A stretch of 64,000 nucleotides of DNA from Aedoeadaptatus urinae (GTDB taxonomy: Bacteria > Bacillota > Clostridia > Tissierellales > Peptoniphilaceae), in NCBI RefSeq assembly GCF_900155585.1, contig NZ_LT707417.1, positions 62,001-126,000 on the forward strand, read 5' to 3'. The notes below the pieces were generated by a model. The model did no database searches and was not told where the DNA came from. It saw nothing but the letters and a program-made list of their open reading frames with translations. The position numbers were made by a program, and so were the translations under genes. This document shows, one piece after another, positions 34,671 to 43,414 of the stretch. The first letter of the stretch is position 1; each line of letters starts with the position of its first letter.

Positions 34671-35678
34671 ATGAAAAAGATTCTGCAGGTCTTGTTGCTC
34701 GCGGCATTAATGCTATTAACCGCCTGTGGCGGAGGAGACAATGTCGCCAAAAACGAAAACAATCAGGCTGCGGCCAATACCAATGCTGCGGCGGAAACGA
34801 AGGACGATTACTATCCCGTCACCATCGACACGGTGGATGCCAAGGGCAATCCCATTCAGGAAACCTTTGAAAAGGAACCGGAGCGGGTGGTGGCCGTGTA
34901 TCAATCGGCCATCGAAAATATGTTGGCTCTCGGACTCGGGGACAAAATGGTTCTCGCCGCTCAATTGGACATCGACGTCAAGGACGAATACAAGGATGCC
35001 TTCAGCAAGGTGGAATACGTGAAAGACGCGCCGTCGAAGGAAGCGGTGATCGCTGCCAAGCCGGACTTTATTATTTCCTGGTCCTCTTACTTCGGCGATA
35101 AAACCTTGGGCGATGTGAAAGAGTGGCAGGACAAGGGCGTCAACACCTTTATTCTGAAAAATAGCGGCGCCGTCAAGGTGGACAGCTTGGAAAATGAATA
35201 CGACGATCTTATGAATCTGGGTAAGATCTTCAATAAAGAAAAAGAAGCGGAAGCCATCGTTCAGTCCATGAAGGATCGCCTGGCTGAAACGGAAAAACTT
35301 CGGGAAGGCAAGGAGCCGGTGAAGGCGGCGATTTTGGAAATCGAAGACGACAATCTCTTCAGAAACTACGGCGCGAAAACCGTGGGCGGCGAAATCGCCG
35401 AAAAAGCCGGCGCCAAGCTGGTTATGGAAGAAGATCGCTTCGGCTCCGAAGCCCTGCTCGCCAAGGATCCCGACGTGATCTTCGTGGTTTACTACGGTGA
35501 AGATAAGATCAGGGATCAGGAATTGAATCGCTTTAAATCCCTCCCCGCCTTAAAGGGTCTTTCCGCCATTAAAAACGATCGGGTCTATCCCATCAGCTTG
35601 TCGGAAGTTTACGCCTCCGGCGTGCGCACCGCCGACGGCATCGAAACTATTATTAAGGGCCTCTATCCCGAATCATGA
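34671..35678 (+). CDS. btuF: cobalamin ABC transporter substrate-binding lipoprotein
   Basis: This 335-residue surface lipoprotein would deliver cobalamin to the BtuCD channel. A signal peptide with lipobox LTAC (Cys19) is followed by an Asn/Ala-rich tether and a periplasmic-binding-protein fold of the helical-backbone (FepB/BtuF) type (PERVVAVYQSAIENMLALGLGD, KPDFIISWSSY). The family also binds iron siderophores and haem; the upstream B12 riboswitch makes cobalamin the likely ligand. Its stop overlaps the permease ATG. Confidence 0.87.
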   Translation: MKKILQVLLLAALMLLTACGGGDNVAKNENNQAAANTNAAAETKDDYYPVTIDTVDAKGNPIQETFEKEPERVVAVYQSAIENMLALGLGDKMVLAAQLDIDVKDEYKDAFSKVEYVKDAPSKEAVIAAKPDFIISWSSYFGDKTLGDVKEWQDKGVNTFILKNSGAVKVDSLENEYDDLMNLGKIFNKEKEAEAIVQSMKDRLAETEKLREGKEPVKAAILEIEDDNLFRNYGAKTVGGEIAEKAGAKLVMEEDRFGSEALLAKDPDVIFVVYYGEDKIRDQELNRFKSLPALKGLSAIKNDRVYPISLSEVYASGVRTADGIETIIKGLYPES

Positions 35679-36691
35679 AGCGATCGGTGATTTACGGAGG
35701 GCTCATTCTCTTTTTCGCCGCATCGATTATCGGCGGCCTGTACTTGGGCTATGCGGACCTGAGCCTCGGTGACATCCTCGGCGCATTATCCCGCGGCCTG
35801 GCCGGCAGGGGTGGGGACGACGTGGCCTATGCCATCGTCATGGACATCCGCCTGCCCCGGGTGCTTCTCGCCATCTTAACCGGCGTGGCTCTCGCCGTCT
35901 CCGGGCTCATTATGCAGGCGGTGGTGGGCAATCCCATTGCCGATCCCTATATTTTGGGGATCTCCTCGGGAGCGTCACTGGGCGCCACCTTGGCCATCGT
36001 CACCGGCGTGATGAGCGCCTTGGGCTCTGTGGCCGTGGGGCTCAGCGCCTTTCTCTTCGCCCTGTTAACTTCCGTGGGCGTCATGATCCTTTCCCGCCTC
36101 GGCGGCCGCGCCACATCGGAGCGGCTCATCCTTTCGGGCCTGGCCCTTTCCGCCGCCACATCCAGTATCGCCACCCTCTTGGTCTACACGGCGAAAAACC
36201 GCGACGCCATTCGGGAGGTGAACTTCTGGCTTATGGGCTCTTTATCCGGGGCGAAGATGAGCCAGATCGCAGTGGTCGGGCCGATTATTATCGCCCTCTG
36301 CCTCTTTCTTTCCGTGCAGAGCCGCAATTTAAATCTGCTCCTCTTGGGCGACGAGGTGGCATACACCTTGGGAAAGGACTTGGCCAAGCTGAGGAGCGTC
36401 TATATTGTGGTGGTGTCTCTCCTCGTGGGCCTCGTGGTTTACACCTCGGGCACCATCGGCTTCGTGGGGCTCATCGTGCCTCACATGGCCCGCTTTCTCT
36501 TGGGCACCAATCACCGCCATTTGATCCCCGGCACCGTCCTCTTGGGGGCGAGTCTGCTCCTCTGGGCCGACGTGGCGGCCAGGAACGCCCTCCCCGCCGG
36601 GGAGCTGCCCACCGGCGTCGTCGTATCCGTGGTGGGGGCGCCTCTTTTCGTCTACCTCATCGTGAAAAACAGCAGGGAGGCGAGATCATGA
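35675..36691 (+). CDS. btuC: cobalamin ABC transporter permease (FecCD family)
   Basis: This is a 338-residue FecCD-family permease with about ten hydrophobic segments. Family signatures include RLPRVLLAILTGVALAVSGLIMQAVVGNPIADPYILG and the coupling-region GTIGFVGLIVPHMARFLLG. It forms the membrane channel that pairs with the ATPase encoded next, with ATGA overlaps at both ends of the gene. Assignment to cobalamin rests on the riboswitch. Confidence 0.88.
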   Translation: MKRSVIYGGLILFFAASIIGGLYLGYADLSLGDILGALSRGLAGRGGDDVAYAIVMDIRLPRVLLAILTGVALAVSGLIMQAVVGNPIADPYILGISSGASLGATLAIVTGVMSALGSVAVGLSAFLFALLTSVGVMILSRLGGRATSERLILSGLALSAATSSIATLLVYTAKNRDAIREVNFWLMGSLSGAKMSQIAVVGPIIIALCLFLSVQSRNLNLLLLGDEVAYTLGKDLAKLRSVYIVVVSLLVGLVVYTSGTIGFVGLIVPHMARFLLGTNHRHLIPGTVLLGASLLLWADVAARNALPAGELPTGVVVSVVGAPLFVYLIVKNSREARS

Positions 36692-37437
36692 TCCGCGCGG
36701 AAAACCTCTCCGTCACCTACGGCAAGAAAGAGGTGGTGCGGGAGCTGTCCCTCACCGTCGCCGACGGGGAACTGGTGGCGCTTATCGGGCCCAACGGCTC
36801 GGGCAAGAGCAGTTTCTTAAAAGCCCTGGCGCGAGTTCTGCCCTACGAGGGGAAAATTTTTCTCGACGGCAAAGACATTCACGCCATGCATCGAAGGGAC
36901 TACGCCAAGCGCCTGGCCATGGTGGGCCAGTTTAACGACATGGCCTTTGACATGACCGTCATGGACATGGTGCTTATGGGCCGCACGCCCTATAAATCCC
37001 TGCTGGAAAGGGACACGAAGGAAGACCGGGCCATGGCCATGGAAGCTCTCGCCTCCGTGGGCATGGAAAGCTACGCTCCCCGCTCCCTACGGGAGCTGTC
37101 CGGCGGCGAAAAGCAGCGGGCGGTGCTGGCACGGGCCCTGGTGCAGAAGACCGACCACCTGCTCTTAGACGAAGCCACCAATCACCTGGACATTTACTAC
37201 CAGCTCAAGCTCCTCTCCACGGTAAAAGACACGAGGCTCACCGCGGTGGCGGCCCTTCACGACATGAACCTGGCCCTGGCCTACGGCGACCGCATCGTGG
37301 CGCTGAAGGAGGGGCGGATTCTCTTCGACGCGGCGCCGGAAAATGTGACTCCCGCCATGATCGAAGCCCTTTACGATACGCCCTGCACCATTCACCGAGC
37401 CGACGGCCGGCCCGTGGCGGTGTTTAAAAAGCCGTAA
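36688..37437 (+). CDS. btuD: cobalamin ABC transporter ATPase
   Basis: This 249-residue nucleotide-binding subunit has Walker A GPNGSGKSS, the signature LSGGEKQR and Walker B LLLDEATNHLD, where most relatives have DEPTNHLD. The H-loop reads AALHDMNLA. The ATG overlaps the btuC stop. It is the last gene of the riboswitch-controlled operon. No cobalamin biosynthesis genes are in the window, consistent with reliance on uptake. Confidence 0.9.
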   Translation: MIRAENLSVTYGKKEVVRELSLTVADGELVALIGPNGSGKSSFLKALARVLPYEGKIFLDGKDIHAMHRRDYAKRLAMVGQFNDMAFDMTVMDMVLMGRTPYKSLLERDTKEDRAMAMEALASVGMESYAPRSLRELSGGEKQRAVLARALVQKTDHLLLDEATNHLDIYYQLKLLSTVKDTRLTAVAALHDMNLALAYGDRIVALKEGRILFDAAPENVTPAMIEALYDTPCTIHRADGRPVAVFKKP

Positions 37438-37457
37438 ATTATTTTTTTTAGAGTGTA

Positions 37458-37484
37458 TTGTATTTTTCAGGGGGGGGGTATAAT
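37458..37484 (+). promoter_or_regulatory. promoter with a nine-G homopolymer in its spacer
   Basis: TTGTAT (37458-37463) and TATAAT (37479-37484) are separated by only 15 bp. The last nine spacer bases are a G run (37470-37478). A gain of two G would give the optimal 17-bp spacing, so slipped-strand changes could switch promoter strength. It drives the small membrane protein gene at 37547. Confidence 0.55.
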
Positions 37485-37546
37485 AAAGGCAAGAAAAGTT
37501 TTATCACAGAACATATCGACGCAGCACTCTGCGAAAGGGAGGAAGT

Positions 37547-37909
37547 ATGAACAAACAAGCCAATATGAAAATGGCGGCCTACGCCCTGATCGTGGGCGTG
37601 GTGGCGGCCCTGCTCAGAAATTTTATGAAGCCGACCATTCCCGACAACATCTCCCTGATCATCGGGGGCGTCCTCGTGGTCATCGCCCTGGGCATCGCCA
37701 TGCTTGAGGTAAAAAACAAAACCGGCCTCTTTTACGCCTACGGAGAAAACTGGAAGGGCGATTTTCTCGCCAACAGCGGCTCCATCGCAGGCGTCGCCTG
37801 TTTCTTTTTACACACGGCGAAGCTAAACGGCTTTGTCTGCGCCCTCGTCTTGGCGGCGGTGCTCTTTGCCCTTCGTCAAATTTTCGGAAAATCCCTTAGC
37901 CACAGTTGA
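37547..37909 (+). CDS. hypothetical small membrane protein, 120 residues
   Basis: I do not recognise a family. Three or four hydrophobic helices are visible: residues about 9-23 (AAYALIVGVVAALL), 36-54, 78-90 and 95-110. A polar loop in the middle (KNKTGLFYAYGENWKGDFLANSG) would be exposed. There is no signal peptide cleavage site. It has its own RBS (GGGAGGAAG) and promoter and is followed by a strong terminator, so it is a single-gene transcript. The homopolymer in its promoter makes it a candidate phase-variable gene. Confidence 0.7.
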   Translation: MNKQANMKMAAYALIVGVVAALLRNFMKPTIPDNISLIIGGVLVVIALGIAMLEVKNKTGLFYAYGENWKGDFLANSGSIAGVACFFLHTAKLNGFVCALVLAAVLFALRQIFGKSLSHS

Positions 37910-37932
37910 TGCGGCAAGTCATAAGAACTCGG

Positions 37933-37952
37933 AGAACCCGGGTTCTTTTTTT
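37933..37952 (+). terminator. intrinsic terminator after the small membrane protein gene
   Basis: AGAACCCGGGTTCT is a perfect palindrome followed by seven T. Confidence 0.8.
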
Positions 37953-38083
37953 GTGCCCTTTATGCCGAAAGGTTTTCACGCAGGGAAAGGCGCACTCTCG
38001 ACGGGCGTGGGAAGGGGTAGGCATCATAGAATATTTTTGACTTAATAAGGGCCGTTAAAAAAGCCGCGGAAAGTGTTTGTTTG

Positions 38084-38112
38084 TTTACATTGCAGACACT
38101 AGGTTATATAAT
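38084..38112 (+). promoter_or_regulatory. promoter of the proline-peptide operon
   Basis: TTTACA (38084-38089), a 17-bp spacer, and TATAAT (38107-38112). It is one of the strongest promoter matches in the window and precedes aminopeptidase P. The 100 bp upstream of it, back to the terminator at 37952, shows no further feature. Confidence 0.75.
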
Positions 38113-38148
38113 GGTCTCTGCAAGAGAAGGTACTATCGAAAGGAGTTT

Positions 38149-39936
38149 ATGGTGCGACATCAAGCTGAACAATTACTTTCCTTAATGAAGGAACGCGGGA
38201 TAGACGTTTACATCGTACCGTCCGAGGATTTTCACCAAAGTGAATACGTGGGCGAATACTTTAAGGCACGGGGCTTTGTGTCCGGCTTCACGGGAAGCGC
38301 AGGCACGGTCGTGGCTACCGCCGACGAAGTTTGCCTCTGGACCGACGGACGCTACTTCCTCCAAGGCGAGGCGCAGTTAAAGGGCAGCGGCATTAAGCTG
38401 CAAAAAATGTTCCAACCCGGCGTGCCTTCCGTAGAGGAATACATCGAAGCGAAGCTTCCCGAAGGCGGCACCCTGGGCTTTGACGGCAGAACCATTTCCG
38501 TTTCCGACGGCGCCGGCTACGAAGCGATTTGCGAAAAGAAAAGCGCCTCCATCGTCTACAATATGGACCTGGTCGACGAATTCTGGACCGATCGTCCGCC
38601 GCTTTCCGAAAAGCCCGCCTTTAAATTAGACGAAGCCATTACCGGCGAAAGCGCCGAATCGAAGCTTAAACGCATTCGCAAGGTCATGAAGGAAAAGGGC
38701 TGTGACACACACATCATCGCCTCCTTAGACGACGTATGCTGGACGCTGAATTTGCGCGGCGACGACATTTTATTCTCGCCCATTCTTTTGAGCTACGCCA
38801 TCATTACCTTAGACGGCGTGACCCTCTTTATGGACGAAGGAAAGCTAAACGACGAAATTAAGGCCGATCTGAAGGCACTGAACGTTACCCTGCGTCCCTA
38901 CAATGCCATTTACGAAGACGTGAAGAAGCTCGAGGGCAAGCACATCCTTCTGGATCCCACGAAGATGAACTACGCCCTTTACGAAAATATTCCCGACAGC
39001 AACGAGCTGGTGGAAGCACCGAATCCTTCCATTTTAATGAAGGCCATGAAAAACGATGTGGAAGTCAAGAACATGGCCATCGCCCACGTCAAGGACGGCA
39101 TCGCCTGGACCAAATTTATGCACTGGCTGAAGAAAAACATCGGCAAGGAAAAAATTACCGAAATCGGCGCCTCGGATAAATTGGAAGACTTCCGCAAGGA
39201 ACAAGAAGGCTATATGTGGCCCTCCTTCGCTCCCATCAGCGGCTACGGCGAACACGCCGCCATCGTCCACTACGAAGCCGACGAAGAAAGCGACATCCCC
39301 TTGGAAGCCAAGGGCCTCTACCTTTCCGACACGGGCTCGAACTTTAAAGAAGGCTCCACCGACATTACCCGCACCGTGGCATTAGGCGAATTGACCGACG
39401 AAGAAATCTATCACTTCACCTTGGTCTTAAAGAGCCACCTGGCCCTGGCCATGGCAAAATTCCCCTACGGCGCCCACGGCTACTCCCTGGACTATGCCGC
39501 AAGAAAGCCCTTCTGGGACGAACACCTGGACTTTAACCACGGCACCGGTCACGGTATCGGCCAATTATTAAACATTCACGAAGGCCCCACGGGCTTCCGC
39601 TATAAAATCAATATTGCGAAAAACGAACACCATCAAATCGAACCCGGCATGATCATCACCGACGAGCCCGGCATCTACATCGCCGGCAAACACGGCATCC
39701 GTTTGGAAAACTGCTTGCTCGTCAAGGAAGCGGAAGAAAACGAATACGGCAAATGGCTGTATATGGAACCCCTTACCCTGGTTCCCTTTGATATCGACGC
39801 CGTGGACTTCTCCCTCTTAGACAGCAAGGAAATCTTGTACCTGAACGAGTACAACAAGCTTGTTTTCAAGACCATTTCTCCTCACTTGACCGATGAGGAA
39901 GTTGAATGGCTGAAAAAATATACAAAGGAAATTTAG
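38149..39936 (+). CDS. pepP: Xaa-Pro aminopeptidase (aminopeptidase P, M24B)
   Basis: This 595-residue cytoplasmic enzyme removes N-terminal residues that precede proline. It has the long three-domain form: two creatinase-N-like domains (VYIVPSEDFHQSEYVGEYF; SKLKRIRKVMKEKGCDTHIIASLDDVCWTLNLRG) and a pita-bread catalytic domain. Metal ligands are visible as the aspartates in LSDTGSNFKEGSTDITRT, the histidine in FNHGTGHGIG, and the glutamates in ITDEPGIYI and GIRLEN. ATG 38149 follows AAAGGAG. It is the first gene of an operon dedicated to proline peptides. Confidence 0.93.
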   Translation: MVRHQAEQLLSLMKERGIDVYIVPSEDFHQSEYVGEYFKARGFVSGFTGSAGTVVATADEVCLWTDGRYFLQGEAQLKGSGIKLQKMFQPGVPSVEEYIEAKLPEGGTLGFDGRTISVSDGAGYEAICEKKSASIVYNMDLVDEFWTDRPPLSEKPAFKLDEAITGESAESKLKRIRKVMKEKGCDTHIIASLDDVCWTLNLRGDDILFSPILLSYAIITLDGVTLFMDEGKLNDEIKADLKALNVTLRPYNAIYEDVKKLEGKHILLDPTKMNYALYENIPDSNELVEAPNPSILMKAMKNDVEVKNMAIAHVKDGIAWTKFMHWLKKNIGKEKITEIGASDKLEDFRKEQEGYMWPSFAPISGYGEHAAIVHYEADEESDIPLEAKGLYLSDTGSNFKEGSTDITRTVALGELTDEEIYHFTLVLKSHLALAMAKFPYGAHGYSLDYAARKPFWDEHLDFNHGTGHGIGQLLNIHEGPTGFRYKINIAKNEHHQIEPGMIITDEPGIYIAGKHGIRLENCLLVKEAEENEYGKWLYMEPLTLVPFDIDAVDFSLLDSKEILYLNEYNKLVFKTISPHLTDEEVEWLKKYTKEI

Positions 39937-39945
39937 GAGGAAATT

Positions 39946-41283
39946 ATGGAAGCTAAAAACAAAATGCCTTTCGGTTTTTACATCGTCTCCCTCGGTTTCT
40001 CCATGGAACGTTTTGCGTTTTATTCCGCAAAATGGTTGATGACGGTTATGGTTGCAGCCGCCGTCGTCGATGGAGGCCTTGGTTTGAGTGATGCCGATGC
40101 GGCAAAAATCAGTGCGAACTTAGTCGCTATGACTTACATCGCACCTTTAATCGGATCGATTATCTCCGACCGTTTCATCGGTGCAAGATACTTGATCCCC
40201 GTAGGGATGGCCCTTATGGGCGCCGGTTACTTAATCGGATGGAAAGCCGACAATGTGGCAATGATCAATATGATGATTCTCGTCGTCTCCATCGGTACCG
40301 GTTTATTTAAACCCCAATCCAACGCCATTACCGGCCGTCTCTTCGACGACCCGAAGATTTTGGATACGGCCTTCTCGACGCAATACTCATTCGTTAATAT
40401 CGGCTCATTTATCGGGACGACGATTATCGGCGTTCTGGCACTGAGCAAAGGCTATTCCTTCTGCTTCTTGGTTTGCGGCATTATCATGTTCGTTAACGCC
40501 ATTTGGTTTATCTGGGGCTGGCGCTTCTTAGGCGACGCCGGTAAGAAACCCTTCAAGGTCGACGAACGGAAAGCCCTCGGCGAAGAAGCTGAAAAGAAAG
40601 AAGAAAAACGTCCCTTAACCAGCATCGAAAAGAAACGTGTCGGCGCGATTATTCTCGTCTCCGCTTTCTCCACCATCTTCTGGTTATTCTGGTACCTGGC
40701 TTACATGCCCGTTTACTTCCACTGGGCCGGCGACAACCCGGCAGCCAACTGGATGATCGGCAACTTCGAAGTGCCTACCGCATGGTTCGACTCTCTGAAC
40801 GCCCTGTGCTGTATCACCATGGGTCCCCTCTTAGGTATGTTCTGGGCTAAACGCGCCAGAAGCCCCAAGGGCGACTTCAATATGTTCCAAAAGACATCCT
40901 TCGGTATGTTGCTGTTAGGCCTCGCCTACATCATCTTTGCCGTCGCCGATATCGCTCGCGGCGAAAGCCTCGCCAGCTTAGGCTGGTTAGTTGCCTTCGG
41001 CATTACCCTGTCCTTAGGCGAAATGGTCTTCTCGCCCCTCGGAAACTCCTTTATCTCTAAGTTTGCTCCGGCACGTCTTCTTTCGGTCATGATGAGTGTT
41101 TGGACCTTGGCGATCTTCGTTTCCGCAAAAACCTACGGCAACCTTTACGAATTCACTTTGCAATTCGACTTTGCAAAAACCTACTTCATCATCGCCGGCA
41201 TCGCTATTGCCTGCGGCATCATCCTCTTTGCACTGAGCCCGAAATTAAACGGCCTCGTCGCAGAAGATGCAGAAGAAGAATAA
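39946..41283 (+). CDS. POT/PTR2 family peptide:H+ symporter
   Basis: This 445-residue permease imports di- or tripeptides with protons. The family's ExxERFxYY motif appears in helix 1 as SMERFAFYSAKW. The helix 2-3 loop reads ISDRFIGARYLIPVG. About 12 hydrophobic segments are present, with a charged central linker (DERKALGEEAEKKEEKRP). It lies nine bases after pepP and upstream of two more proline peptidases, which suggests import of proline-containing peptides. Length is somewhat shorter than many POT members (about 480-500). Confidence 0.88.
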   Translation: MEAKNKMPFGFYIVSLGFSMERFAFYSAKWLMTVMVAAAVVDGGLGLSDADAAKISANLVAMTYIAPLIGSIISDRFIGARYLIPVGMALMGAGYLIGWKADNVAMINMMILVVSIGTGLFKPQSNAITGRLFDDPKILDTAFSTQYSFVNIGSFIGTTIIGVLALSKGYSFCFLVCGIIMFVNAIWFIWGWRFLGDAGKKPFKVDERKALGEEAEKKEEKRPLTSIEKKRVGAIILVSAFSTIFWLFWYLAYMPVYFHWAGDNPAANWMIGNFEVPTAWFDSLNALCCITMGPLLGMFWAKRARSPKGDFNMFQKTSFGMLLLGLAYIIFAVADIARGESLASLGWLVAFGITLSLGEMVFSPLGNSFISKFAPARLLSVMMSVWTLAIFVSAKTYGNLYEFTLQFDFAKTYFIIAGIAIACGIILFALSPKLNGLVAEDAEEE

Positions 41284-41340
41284 GCACGCTGTACCCTTTA
41301 AATAATGCACGCCATCCCTATTAGTTGAAAGGAGCCCCAC

Positions 41341-42426
41341 ATGAATCAAGAACGTATCGATCGAGTCATTAAAGGCATGAAAGATAATGGGCTCGAGCAC
41401 ATTATCATTTCCGACCCGGTAGCCATTTTCTACCTGCTCGGAAGAAAGATCGTCCCCGGCGAAAGAATGCTCGTCCTCTACCTACACGTAGACGGCACGG
41501 CCAAGCTCGTCATTAACGAGCTCTTCCCCCAAGACGGCGATGTCGGCGTAGACCTGGTATGGTACAACGACATCGACGACGGCGTAAAGATTCTTTCCGA
41601 CCACATGGTATCGGGTAAAGTCATCGGCATCGACAAGAACTGGCCCAGCCACTTCCTGCTTCGCCTGCAAGAGCTTCATCCTGAAATGAAATACGTCAAC
41701 GGTTCCATTATCGTAGACGACGTACGTCGGATTAAGGATGAAGAAGAAAAACAAATTATGCGCGAATCCTCCAAGATTTGCGACCAAGTCATGGAAGAGC
41801 TGATTCCCTGGGTCGTTAAGGGCCTCACGGAAAAAGAACTCAACGCCAAGACCCAAGAGCTCTTCGCCAAACACGGCGTTATGGAAATGTCCTTCGACCC
41901 CATCACGGCTTACGGCCGCGGCGGCGCCGACCCTCACCACGTTACCGACGACTCCAAGGGTAAACGGGGCGATTCCGTCGTCTTAGACATCGGCGGCTTC
42001 TACAAGAGCTACGCTTCCGACATGACCCGCACCGTCTTTATCGGCGAAGTATCCGATAAAGCTCGCGAGGTCTACGAAATCGTTAAAGAAGCCAACCTGC
42101 GCGGTATCGCCGCCGCAAAACCGGGCAATCGCATGTGCGACGTCGACCTGGCTTGCCGCGACTACATCGAATCCAAAGGCTACGGCGAATACTTTACCCA
42201 CCGTACCGGTCACTCCATCGGTTTGGAAGACCACGAAGTGGGCGACGTTTCTTCCGTTAACGAAGCCATCATCAAACCGGGACAAATCTTCTCCGTCGAA
42301 CCGGGCATCTACCTGTTAGACGAAGGCATCGGCGTCCGCGTCGAAGATTTAGTCCTCATTACCGAAGACGGCTGTGAAGTTTTAAACCACGTAACAAAGG
42401 ATCTTATCGTCGTAGAGGAGGAATAA
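41341..42426 (+). CDS. M24B peptidase (Xaa-Pro dipeptidase or aminopeptidase)
   Basis: This 361-residue cytoplasmic metallopeptidase has a single creatinase-N domain and a pita-bread catalytic domain. The metal ligands are the aspartates in VLDIGGFYKSYASDMTRT, the histidine in THRTGHSIGLEDHE, and the glutamates in SVEPGIYL and GVRVED. The length fits PepQ-type prolidases, which split Xaa-Pro dipeptides, but aminopeptidase P activity cannot be excluded. It is followed after one base by proline iminopeptidase. Confidence 0.88.
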   Translation: MNQERIDRVIKGMKDNGLEHIIISDPVAIFYLLGRKIVPGERMLVLYLHVDGTAKLVINELFPQDGDVGVDLVWYNDIDDGVKILSDHMVSGKVIGIDKNWPSHFLLRLQELHPEMKYVNGSIIVDDVRRIKDEEEKQIMRESSKICDQVMEELIPWVVKGLTEKELNAKTQELFAKHGVMEMSFDPITAYGRGGADPHHVTDDSKGKRGDSVVLDIGGFYKSYASDMTRTVFIGEVSDKAREVYEIVKEANLRGIAAAKPGNRMCDVDLACRDYIESKGYGEYFTHRTGHSIGLEDHEVGDVSSVNEAIIKPGQIFSVEPGIYLLDEGIGVRVEDLVLITEDGCEVLNHVTKDLIVVEEE

Positions 42427-42427
42427 G

Positions 42428-43315
42428 ATGGTAGCCATAAAAGAAGGACGCATGCCCTTTAATGGATTTGAAACCTACTACCGTATTACCAATCCTGAAG
42501 GAAAGAAAGCCCCCCTCGTCCTCCTCCACGGCGGACCGGGGAGCACCCACAACTACTTCGAGGGCTTTGACAAATTGGCCGAAGCCATCGATCGTCCCAT
42601 CGTCATGTACGACCAAATCGGTTGCGGCGAATCCGCCACACCGGGTCACACCGAGCTATACAACGCCGACGTATGGATGGACGAACTCCAAGCCTTAAGA
42701 GATCATCTGGGCATGGACAAGGTCCACCTCCTGGGTCAATCCTGGGGCGGCATGCTCGCCATCTACTACATGATGGAACGGGAGCCGGAAGGCGTCCTCT
42801 CTATTGTCCTGGCATCCACCCTCCACTCCGCCATTTTGTGGCGTGAAGAACAGTGGCGTCGGATCTATCGCTTTATGTCCAAAGAAGAACAGGACATCTT
42901 CAACAAAGCCGAAGCGTCGGACAAGTACGACGACCCGGCTTACCTGAAAGCCCTGGATCATTTCATGGACATGTACTGCGGCCCCACCATCGACGCCGGC
43001 AGCCCGGAATATTTGAAACGGGAAAAGAAAAACGGCGGCGAGGTCTATATGACCGGCTGGGGAGCCAATGAATTCGGTCCCACCGGCACCTTGGCCGACT
43101 ACGACTACCGCGGCAAGCTCGGTAAAATTACCGTGCCCACCATGGTCACCAACGGCCAAATGGATTTGTGCAGCTGCTTCATCGCTAAAAGCATGTACGA
43201 CGAGCTGCCCAATTCCCGCTGGGAACTCTTCCGCTACTCCCGCCACATGGCCTTTGTAGAAGAAGAGGAAAGATACTTTGAAGTCATGAAAGACTGGCTG
43301 AAAGATTTCGATTAA
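42428..43315 (+). CDS. pip: proline iminopeptidase (S33 alpha/beta hydrolase)
   Basis: This 295-residue serine peptidase releases N-terminal proline from peptides. The oxyanion motif HGGPG lies at residues 34-38. The nucleophile elbow GQSWGG has S105, the catalytic Asp is probably in NGQMDLC, and the His in YSRHMAF. YDQIGCGES is a family signature. There is no signal peptide. Its position after pepP, the POT transporter and an M24 peptidase completes a pathway that fully dismantles proline-rich peptides. Confidence 0.92.
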   Translation: MVAIKEGRMPFNGFETYYRITNPEGKKAPLVLLHGGPGSTHNYFEGFDKLAEAIDRPIVMYDQIGCGESATPGHTELYNADVWMDELQALRDHLGMDKVHLLGQSWGGMLAIYYMMEREPEGVLSIVLASTLHSAILWREEQWRRIYRFMSKEEQDIFNKAEASDKYDDPAYLKALDHFMDMYCGPTIDAGSPEYLKREKKNGGEVYMTGWGANEFGPTGTLADYDYRGKLGKITVPTMVTNGQMDLCSCFIAKSMYDELPNSRWELFRYSRHMAFVEEEERYFEVMKDWLKDFD

Positions 43316-43336
43316 AACAAAACGCCTTCGGGCGCG

Positions 43337-43366
43337 GCGAGGTCCCTTCGGGGGCCTCGCTTTTTT
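43337..43366 (+). terminator. terminator of the proline-peptide operon
   Basis: GCGAGG, CCC, a TTCG loop, GGG, CCTCGC with one bulge on each arm, then TTTTTT. The T-run overlaps the -35 box of the next promoter. Confidence 0.9.
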
Positions 43367-43393
43367 GTGCCCCGAGGACCTTCTTGCTATAAT
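43365..43393 (+). promoter_or_regulatory. promoter of the coiled-coil protein gene
   Basis: TTGTGC (43365-43370), a 17-bp spacer, and TATAAT (43388-43393) preceded by TGC as an extended -10. Confidence 0.65.
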
Positions 43394-43414
43394 AAGGGTG
43401 AGAGGAGGTGCGTC

